The notes under the pieces were generated by a model that was not told the origin of the DNA, made no database searches, and worked only from the letters and a program-made list of their open reading frames with translations. From positions 1 through 15,930 of the forward strand of contig DINU01000009.1 in NCBI GenBank assembly GCA_002426885.1: a stretch of DNA of 15,930 nt, written 5' to 3'. Below, one piece after another: positions 8,715-15,930 of this stretch. Both the position numbers and the translations under genes were made by a program. Positions within the stretch are counted from its first letter, which is position 1. The number at the start of each line of letters is the position of its first letter. The stretch is from Patescibacteria group bacterium UBA5532. Lineage in GTDB: Bacteria; Patescibacteriota; Gracilibacteria; BD1-5; UBA2023.

Positions 8715-9938
8715 ATGTATTTTCTCCTTCTTTTGCTTCATATTCTTTTTTTCTCCGTCAGCTATTATAACGGATACAATCTTCTCGCGGGGATTTTTTT
8801 ATTCCTCGGGATGCTCTTCGTCTTCTATTTTTCTCCAGTTTTTTCCTACCTTCTGAAAAAAGATGGCGAGTCGAGAAGTGCCTCTGTGATGAGTCATTTT
8901 ACACTTTCTGGATTCTCGAACGAGTCACTCTTTATCATCTCGCTTTTTCTCCTCTACTTCTCGATATATGGCATCGTACTCGGGACAATCCCATGGAATA
9001 ATCTCGCGGTAATCGCAGGGTATCACTACACCGTCGTGCTCGGAGTCTATGTCTTCCTGATGGGAATCTACTTTATATTTCAGGGAAAAGTCGGAGCGAT
9101 CTGGTTTCGAGTCGTCCGTATTCATACTCTTTTTTCCTTTATCCTCGGGATGCTCTTTATGGGGTGAGTATTTTTCGGATATGCATATTCTCCACTTCTG
9201 TTTTTTATCGGTTCACTCTTTCCGATTGTCGTGACGATCTGGTTCCTCGCACAGGAGAAAATCAGTACAGACTATATCGAGATGGAGCTTTTTCTCTCAT
9301 TTCTCATGACACTTGTCGTGATTATCCCGACATTTACATACTTCTATTTTGGGATTCATGCGCCGATTTTTCTGACATTCGAAGTGGCGATGAGTGCACT
9401 CCTCTTGTTCGAGTGGCTCCCGTCGATTTCACTCTTTCGATGATATGAAAAATACGCACAATATACGGGACTTATCGTCTCGTATGGGGTGATATTTCTC
9501 CTCTTTTTTCTCTCATTTTCTGAGCTCCTTTTCTCGATTCTTCTCCTCGTGATTCTCATATTTTTCCATGTCTCTGTCCATATGCGATATGAGAATTATC
9601 TCTCGTTTGGTATCGCAATTCTCTCACTTTTTTTCGTGTATTCATCGCTTTTTTATGGGATGATTCTTCCAGAAGTGGGATTTTTCTCGGCGCTTATGTT
9701 TCTCTTTTTTCTTCCATTTCTTCTCATCGGACTCTCGTACTTCTGGGAGCAAGAATACGAGTATGATTTTATCTTCATTCACTACGCTTCTATCGGTTTT
9801 AGCATCTTTGGATCGATCTACTATCTGATCTCGCTCGGGTATTTCTCTCTCGTGCATCTCTCGATTATCGCACTCCTTCTCTCGGCACTCTTCTTCCTGA
9901 GTTACATGCGACTTGGCGACACTGGAAAAATCATATAA
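8715..9938 (+). CDS. Polytopic membrane protein, about 12 TM segments
   Basis: 407 residues from the ATG at 8715 (an in-frame TTG lies 12 nt earlier), stop TAA. Two TGA are read as Gly, at 9165-9167 (LFMG-G-VFFGY) and 9441-9443 (SLFR-G-YEKY). The sequence is nearly all Phe/Leu/Ile/Tyr-rich hydrophobic helices with short polar loops; I estimate 12 or 13 segments. Longer hydrophilic stretches are SYLLKKDGESRSASVMSH near residue 45 and YFWEQEYEYDF near 345. No transporter, glycosyltransferase or O-antigen motif stood out. Only about 2 of 30 glycines are TGA. It lies 67 bp after the coiled-coil membrane gene and 82 bp before the aminopeptidase. It resembles the DUF2339-like protein further right in its composition only. 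Confidence 0.8.
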
Positions 9939-10020
9939 AAATGTTTTTGTATCCGCACAATAATAGATATATTGACGATGTTTTTGCGCCTTTACGCGAT
10001 TTTTTTTATTCTATTTTTTT

Positions 10021-11445
10021 ATGGACTCCCCATTTCACTTTACACTCCTCGCTTCTCTCGAAGAGAATCCATTTCCTGATGTTTTTTTCGAGATACAAAG
10101 AAAAGAAGATATCGAATTCCTCTGATCTTTTTGAATTCCTTCAGAAATTATACAAGAAGTCGAGGAGAATTCTCAACTTCCTGAGAAAGATCAGGAAAAA
10201 ATACTCTCTTTTTCGACGGTATTATTTTCTGCGAAGCGGATTCATTTTTTCTTTCCAGATGAAAAAACACTCGATCACGATCGATGAGAATTTTTTCGTG
10301 CGCGAAAGCGAGATTTTACCTTCGTCTCGTTCGATCCTCGACTCGAGCCGACGCTTGATAGTATGATCCTCTCGATGTATTCATATCAGTACTATCTTTC
10401 CGTTCAGAAAAAAGTGAAGAGTGCATTGTTCCGCACACATGAGACGGATATGGAGCGACTCGATGATCGACTCGATCGCTTACGATATGTCTATAAGACG
10501 CGAGATATCGTAAATACACCACCGTCTATTACTCGACCAGATCATGTGGTCGAGCAGATTCAGACATTTCCATGGAGTCGGACAAGGGTCCGGATTCTCG
10601 ATCGGGCAGAGCTCGAAAAACTCGGGATGAATCTCCTCCTTGCAGTCTCTGCTGGAAGCCCCAATCCTCCCTATGTTGCGATATTCGAGCGGATCGACTC
10701 TCCAGAAAATCCGACGTATGGAATCGTAGGAAAATGAGTGACATTCGACTCAGGAGGTCTCCAGGTAAAGCCAGATAAAGCGATGCATGATATGAAGCTT
10801 GATATGGCAGGAGCAGCGACCGTGATCAGTGTGATGCAGTATCTCGATACGATCCCAGATCTTCCCGTGAATATCATCGGAGCGATCGGACTCGTCGAGA
10901 ATATGTCCTGAGGAAATGCGTATAAACCACTCGATATTTATCGTGCATTTAACGGAAAAACAGTCGAAATCCATCATACTGATGCGGAAGGTCGACTTCT
11001 TCTCGCAGATGTCATGTCCTACGTCGAGTCTGAGTATAAAGTCGATAATCTTATGACGATCGCGACCCTGACAGGAGCATGTATGCATGCACTCGGGTAC
11101 AACTATGCGGGGATCATGGGCGATGATGAAGACTCGATTCTCGAGCTTACATCACTATCACAGGCGTGAGAAGAACGCGTCTGGCGACTTCCATTTCATG
11201 AGCATATCGGAAGAGCACTGAAGACAGAATTCGCTGATCTTCGGAACTATGCAGGCGAAGAACTCGCTGGATCTTCCGTCGGTGGAGTATTTCTCTCGCA
11301 TTTTCGCTGAGATGCGAAATACACTCATATCGATATTGCTGGACCGTCGTATCGCGAGAGTCCATATGGATATGCACCGAAGTGAGCGACTGGATGGGGA
11401 GTACTCCTCCTTTCAGAGTTTTTCACGCAGAAGAAAAAGCGATAG
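10021..11445 (+). CDS. pepA: M17-family leucyl aminopeptidase
   Basis: 474 residues, start ATG at 10021 (the frame is closed upstream by TAG at 9964-9966 with no other ATG), stop TAG. Cytosolic two-metal exopeptidase releasing N-terminal amino acids. The N-terminal domain (about 1-190) is divergent. The catalytic domain is clear: NTPPS near 165, Lys239 and Asp244 in GKGVTFDSGG, Lys251 in LQVKP, Asp262 in MKLDMAGA, and Asp321/Glu323/Arg325 in HHTDAEGRL. These match the metal ligands and catalytic Lys/Arg of the family. TATLTGA and a C-terminal HIDIAGPSY segment follow. Eight TGA read as Gly; Gly240 falls on the invariant Gly of GKG. The active-site Arg325 is CGA, so CGA still means Arg. The metal-binding Asn of the usual NTDAEGR is replaced by His. 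The gene is flanked by envelope genes but has no export signal itself. Confidence 0.95.
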
Positions 11446-11482
11446 AATCAGGAGGAGGGGAGGATTTTTTATCCGCACATTT

Positions 11483-11511
11483 TTGCAAAGAACATATATA
11501 TATGATATATT
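11483..11511 (+). promoter_or_regulatory. Putative promoter of the TSP3-repeat protein gene
   Basis: TTGCAA (11483-11488), a 17-nt spacer and TATATT (11506-11511) lie 23 nt before the ATG at 11535. The same spacing and distance are seen at the two promoters near 1300. Confidence 0.5.
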
Positions 11512-11534
11512 CAGTGTATCTGTAAAAAATTTCC

Positions 11535-13082
11535 ATGAAAAAAATATTCTTTCTTCTCTGTCTCTTCACGATTCTTCCTGTCGCACATGGTGCTTCCGTC
11601 GATACATCATGCTTCCGTGAGGTTGCTACGATTTCCCCATGAGAAAGAGGAACAGGAGATACACTTCTCGTTGCATCCCCGTATGCACCTCTTTTTGCTT
11701 TTCAGAATAGTGCAAAACTCGAGTTTATCGACTATAACAGAGCGTATAAAAATATTATTTTTACGAGTAATATCCTCCAGAGTGAGATCGCTTCCGACTT
11801 CGCACATACCTATCGCTTCGGGGACGTCGATACATCTCTCGATCGTGTCATTCTCCTGACTCTCGGAGAGACTCTTTCACCACATACATTCACTTTTGAG
11901 TTCTTCTACACTTCATGATATTATATCCCGAGGTTCTATCTTTCCGAGGATGGTGGAGGGACATATTTTCAGGTATTTCAGGAGGATATTCCTGATTTTT
12001 CACCGACACATATTAAGATCGAGTTTGCTCCCTGAGGAGCAGAAGAAATACGTGAGCTCATCACGATAGATACACTTCGTATCACTCGCGATATGAATAT
12101 CGCTGGCATCACGTGAATATCTTCGGATTCGGGAAACATTTCTCTTTTTTCTGATGATTCTTGTGGTATGTCACTTAGTGGAGTACGAATGTCGGCAGAA
12201 CGAAGGGCAGATCAGACATTTTTTACACCCCAGTTTTCTCTGAATCCAGCGTATGCAGAGAAAATAACTGATACTGATGTGGATGGTGTACCGGACATGC
12301 AGGATAACTGTAGAACGATACAAAATTCTGATCAGAAAGATATAAATCAGAACGGCACCGGGGATGCGTGCGAATTCGATACTGATGTGGATGGCGTCCC
12401 AGACTCGATCGATAACTGTCGTAATACCGAGAATCGTGACCAGAAAGATGACGATAATGATAGGATCGGAAATGCGTGTGATAACTGTACTTTTGCGAAT
12501 CCTGACCAGCGGGATGAGAACCAAAATGGCGTCGGAGATATATGTGATGCAGTCGAGAATTATATCCTCGAAAATGATCACGATATAGATGGAATTATCG
12601 ATTACCGTGATAACTGCCCATCGATCGCGAATCCTGATCAGGCTGATGACGATAATGATAGGATCGGAAATGCATGTGATAACTGTCTCTCGATCCAGAA
12701 TCCAAAACAGGAAGATATGGATAAAAATAGCGTCGGAGATATGTGTGAGGATGCCGATGATGATGGATTTATAGGATTTCAGGATAACTGTCCATCGATC
12801 GCGAATTCCGATCAGGCCGATGCAAATAATAATGGAATCGGGAATCTTTGTGACGACGACGATGTTGATGGGATTATTTTTTCTCAGGATAACTGTCCAT
12901 ACGTCTCAAATCGCTCTCAAGCAGATCTCGATCACGACGGCGTCGGCGATGCATGTGATACAGAAGATAATCGCTTCCTCGAGTCGAATAAATATGTATT
13001 TATCGCAGTTATACTTCTCGTGTTTCTTGCCTTCTGATCAGGAATATTCTTTATCCTGCGAAAACTCAGACAAAATCCATAA
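11535..13082 (+). CDS. Secreted, membrane-anchored thrombospondin type 3 repeat protein
   Basis: 515 residues, start ATG, stop TAA, five TGA read as Gly. Signal peptide about 1-20 (MKKIFFLLCLFTILPVAHGA). Residues 21-240 look beta-rich with two Cys and no family I recognise. From about 246 to 475 lie roughly seven thrombospondin type 3 repeats: acidic Ca-binding loops of the type DxDxDGxxDxxDNC followed by NxDQxDxNxxGxGDxC. Each unit has paired Cys suited to disulfides. The end is a single hydrophobic helix (about 487-508, reached only by reading the TGA at 13035 as Gly) and a basic tail RKLRQNP, so the protein is anchored with its repeats outside. Calcium-rigidified stalks of this type occur in bacterial surface adhesins; a host-contact role is inference. 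It lies 15 bp before the DUF2339-like gene, likely co-transcribed. Confidence 0.9.
12447..12488 (+). repeat. Near-identical 42-bp direct repeat in TSP3 region, copy 1
   Basis: Matches 12645-12686 at 41 of 42 bases, spanning the DDDNDRIGNACDNC segment. Sequence identity beyond protein need suggests recent internal duplication. Confidence 0.85.
12609..12648 (+). repeat. 40-bp direct repeat in TSP3 region, copy 1
   Basis: Matches 12783-12822 at 36 of 40 bases, covering the DNCPSIAN unit followed by DQAD. Part of the same internal repeat expansion. Confidence 0.8.
12645..12686 (+). repeat. Near-identical 42-bp direct repeat in TSP3 region, copy 2
   Basis: Second copy of 12447-12488, differing by one base (GCG versus GCA at an alanine codon). 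Confidence 0.85.
12783..12822 (+). repeat. 40-bp direct repeat in TSP3 region, copy 2
   Basis: Second copy of 12609-12648; two of the four differences change a Pro to Ser, the others are silent. Confidence 0.8.
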
Positions 13083-13097
13083 TCCTTATTTTTTTCC

Positions 13098-15782
13098 ATG
13101 TACTCCTTGTTTTCTCGTATCAGCTGGATACTTGCCATCATTGCATTCTTTGCATTTCTGGGCCTCGGTATAGAATGACTTCCACTTGGAGTGATCGCGT
13201 TCATGGTGATCCGCTACGGCTTTCTCTCGGATGAAGTCATAGCGTCATATCTCGCACGAGGGTGAGATAAGAAGAAAAAGACAGTGCCTCATGAGGAAAA
13301 AGAAGAAATCCAACCCACGCCCACCCCAGAACCAGAAAAATCCAAAGACACGACCGATATCTTCGAGAATCAAGCACACGCATCAAAAGGTGACACATTC
13401 GAAGATCAGGAATCAGAAGAAAAACCAGACACGACATCCCTTCTCTCAGATACCACTCAGGAAGCACTCTGAAATGGAGGCATGATTCAGCGATTTTTCA
13501 GAGAAAATATCCTCGCGAAATTATGAGGTGTTCTCGTATTCCTGTGAGTTCTTTTTCTCATGACACTTGTGTACTCGATCATCGGACCGATGATGAAAGT
13601 GATTATCGGCTTTGTGATAGGATTTATCATCTATGGTGTGGGAGTTTTTCTCGATAAAAAATGATATAAAAATGAGTCACGTATTCTTCTCGGAATAGGA
13701 ATCCTCGTAAATTACCTCGTGATTCTCGGGGGGCGATATGTCATAGGAAATACCTTCGAATGACCGGGATATGGGATCCTCTCCTGAGATGCTCAGGGGT
13801 TTCTTACTGTCAGTGTGACATTTCTCCTACTGATCCTGAACACGGTCTTTGCTGTACTTACCGCACTCTTCTACCAGTCTCGGACATTACTCGTATTTTC
13901 TTTTCTCTTTGCATACGCAAATCCGCTTCTTCTCGGGACGACATCCTCCGATCCGTATACACTACTCGGGTATACGATGATCGTGACTCTCGGAGCGATG
14001 AGTATATCTTTTCTGAGACACGATGATATTCTTTTTTTTCTGAGTCTTGCCTCCTCGATCGTACTCTTTCTTGTTGCACCGTATCATGATGATACTCAGT
14101 GGATTGCGAAGTTTCTCTGTATCGATGCGGTCGGAATCATAGGACTGTATGTCTCTTCTCGGTTCGAGCAGAAATATCAGCAGATCTCGAATACGCTCGT
14201 TCTCTGATTTTTCCTCCTGATCGGAGTCATGGGAATGTTCCGATACGCATCACTTTCTCTCCTCGATCTCTTGCTCGTGAGTGGATCGAGCATGGCACTC
14301 ATGATATTCGCATACGGAAATATGCATCGCGGAATGTACTTCTATAGTATCGGGACAATCGGGACGATTTTTACCCTCTTCCCCATGCTTACGAGTGTCG
14401 TCTCTCGGGAAGATCTTCTGCTTGCTTCTGGGGGAGTGATCGTACTTTTTGCGCTCATAAATATCGGAATCCTCTTTTTTAAATATGTCGATTTGCTTGC
14501 TTCGAATATCGCGAATGTAGTCGGTGGCGTTCTCGCAGGTGGATTCTTTCTCGGATGTATGAATTATTTCTTCGGAAATATTTACTTTCCATGAATTCTT
14601 CAGGGGGTTATGTTCTTTCTCATAGCCAGCGTCTACTTTTGCATGACATTTTTCTTCGTATCAAAGATCGGAATCGAGACTATGAAACAGGAGATGAAAT
14701 ATCGGGATATATTCTTCATCTTTTCTGCGATTGGTGTAGGATTTTTCACCCTCTCGATCGCATTTCTCTTCTCACATTCGCCGATGATTATCGCGCTTCT
14801 CTGGCTTATCGAAGCGAATATCCTCTTCTTCCTAGCACAGAGAATTACTTCCATAAAAACGACCTTTCTCGGGCTCGTTCTTCTCGCGATCTGAGTGAGT
14901 CGCATTATACCTTCTCTTGAGGGATCTTTTTCTTTCTCTGAAATGTGGACTGATGCACCCATCGCTCTCCTATCTCTCGTATCGCTTCTCCTGAATGTCG
15001 TGATTCTCTTCGGACGGAGTTATCCTGCTTCCTTTCCGAAAGCATATCAGATATTTCATGCCCTGATTCATGTGGCGTGAGTGCTCGCGATAGCATCTCT
15101 GATCGATCGTATTTTCTATCTCTCCTGGGATGAGTGAGATTTTCTGATCTATATCGCTGGTGTCCTCTGTGGGCTCGGGATTTTCTATCGTTTCTTCGGT
15201 GCACCTATGCTTCGCATGGTGACAAATATATTCTCTGTCTTCGCGATGGTCATGCACTTGAACTATAGCATGTTCTTCGGCATGGTTTCTATCCCAAAAA
15301 GCTTGATCACGGTCGGATTATTTACACTTCTCTGGGTATATGTCTTCGTTCGAGAGAGAAAAATCACAGAAAAAATTCTCTTCGCGATCTTTGTCTTATA
15401 TGTATTTGCGATTACGAGCATGCATGTTTTCGATATTTTCTCGACGACTTTCGCTGTGACGATGTACTGGGGGATCCTCGCATTCGTGACACTCTGATAT
15501 GGCATCCGAAGTAATGTCCTTCCACTTCGGACGCTCTGACTCTACTTTATCATCCTGATGGTGATAAAAATATTTCTCTATGATATTATGATGGTCGATG
15601 ATACGATCGCGCGTGTGATCGTCTTCATCGGAGTCGGTATCCTGATGATCCTCCTCTCTGTGATGTATACACGAAAATATGGAAATACCCTGAATCAGGA
15701 GTTTTCTCCTATCAATCTCTTTCGGCAGAAGAAAAACACCGAAGAAAATAGCATGAAGAAGGAGATGATGACTGATATGTAA
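13098..15782 (+). CDS. DUF2339-like giant polytopic membrane protein
   Basis: 894 residues, start ATG, stop TAA, fifteen TGA read as Gly, the most in the window. Layout: two hydrophobic helices in residues 1-50; a polar, Pro/Glu/Lys-rich linker about 60-125 (TPTPEPEKSKDTTDI); then from residue 129 a long run of perhaps twenty or more TM helices to about 850; and a charged tail. The start of the core, ENILAKLGGVLVFLGVLF, and the segment AYANPLLLGTTSSDPYTLLGY (about 271-290) follow the pattern of DUF2339 proteins, which have a Glu/Pro-rich N-terminus, a GG-V-LxFLGV first core helix, and a GGYxxPLLL...LFGY segment. DUF2339 function is unestablished; an envelope role is likely. Read with the standard code it falls into over a dozen pieces. 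Overlap with the preceding gene is absent (15-bp gap). Family moderately sure, membrane nature certain. Confidence 0.85.
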
Positions 15783-15814
15783 AATATCCTCTTTCATCCA
15801 ATAGAACAGAACAT

Positions 15815-15842
15815 AAAATCCTTGCTTTTTTGCAAGGATTTT
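15815..15842 (+). terminator. Hairpin terminator after the DUF2339-like gene
   Basis: A perfect 11-bp stem (15815-15825 with 15832-15842) with a six-T loop, 33 nt past the TAA. The 3' arm ends in TTTT with no longer T tail. It closes the plus-strand series that begins at 7301. Confidence 0.7.
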
Positions 15843-15863
15843 ATAGTAAACTAACTTGAATAA
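15842..15863 (+). repeat. Right copy of the distal 22-bp inverted repeat
   Basis: Matches the reverse complement of bases 1-22 at 20 of 22 positions. It abuts the 3' arm of the preceding terminator hairpin. The flanking bases on either side do not match the left copy. Confidence 0.6.
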
Positions 15864-15878
15864 CACAGTAATATTCAT

Positions 15879-15905
15879 ATACTTATCGTAAGTATTTTTT
15901 TACGA
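15879..15905 (+). promoter_or_regulatory. Overlapping alternative hairpins upstream of a possible gene start
   Basis: ATACTTA-TCG-TAAGTAT (15879-15895) followed by T's is a small terminator-like hairpin. TCGTAA (15886-15891) can instead pair with TTACGA (15900-15905). The two stems exclude each other. AT-rich, short stems; could be chance. Confidence 0.3.
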
Positions 15906-15913
15906 TATATTCT

Positions 15914-15930
15914 ATGGCAAGGGTAGTTTA
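15914..15930 (+). CDS. Possible start of a gene running off the window
   Basis: ATG at 15914 opens a frame reading MARVV and then leaves the window. Only five full codons are visible. It has the same T-rich, Shine-Dalgarno-free leader as the other genes here. Product unknown. Confidence 0.25.

Noticed and set aside
9941..10366. 141-residue plus-strand open frame beginning MFLYPHNN
   Set aside because: It is out of frame with the aminopeptidase N-terminus, which reads cleanly from ATG 10021 with three TGA-Gly codons.
12171..12581. Antisense 136-residue open frame within the TSP3 gene
   Set aside because: A by-product of the repetitive Asp/Asn-rich coding on the other strand.
12290..12960. 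CRISPR-like direct repeats
   Set aside because: The repeats are coding, unevenly spaced, and specify Ca-binding protein repeats; no palindromic repeat with unique spacers and no cas genes.
155..15782. UGA as selenocysteine or as tryptophan (code 4)
   Set aside because: Too many UGA in every gene for Sec, and conserved-motif positions are glycines; tryptophan is encoded by TGG in the same genes.
1..15930. Composite transposon bounded by the terminal inverted repeats
   Set aside because: No transposase, no target-site duplication visible, and housekeeping genes lie inside; kept only as an unexplained repeat.

Overview
The window reads as a stretch of chromosome from a candidate-phyla (CPR/Patescibacteria) bacterium of the Gracilibacteria / Absconditabacteria (SR1) type. 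Under the standard code almost every gene looks shattered by TGA. When TGA is read as glycine (translation table 25), eleven long, intact, non-overlapping genes appear, ended only by TAA or TAG. By my manual reading they carry 68 in-frame TGA codons. Many of these fall on invariant glycines of recognisable enzymes: serine hydroxymethyltransferase, an S41 C-terminal processing protease and an M17 leucyl aminopeptidase. CGA and CGG still read as arginine. None of the starts has a convincing Shine-Dalgarno; most are preceded by T-rich leaders.

Left region (1-4142). A TelA-family protein (minus, 155-1261) with a strong terminator is divergent from a secreted or membrane protein (plus, 1373-2350). 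The latter looks like three tandem VirB2/pilin-like helical hairpins. Next comes a 332-residue protein (plus, 2364-3362) whose arginine and serine codon use is unlike its neighbours and which may be a cysteine-protease-fold protein. It converges, with 3 bp between stops, on an unnamed 258-residue protein (minus, 3366-4142).

Middle region (4216-7300). On the minus strand lie glyA (SHMT) and, upstream of it, a membrane-anchored PDZ/S41 protease. Then follows a 344-bp AT-rich gap holding promoters in both directions.

Right region (7301-15782). Five genes run on the plus strand: a coiled-coil membrane protein with two GspF/PilC-N-like modules, a roughly 12-TM protein, an M17 leucyl aminopeptidase, a secreted calcium-binding thrombospondin type 3 repeat protein with a C-terminal membrane anchor, and an 894-residue DUF2339-like giant polytopic membrane protein. 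Apart from the aminopeptidase this is a cell-envelope cluster. In an episymbiotic or predatory CPR cell it could serve host contact, but that is inference. A 20-of-22 inverted repeat sits at the two ends of the window, just outside the two outward-facing transcription units. No rRNA, tRNA, CRISPR or recognisable transposase was found.
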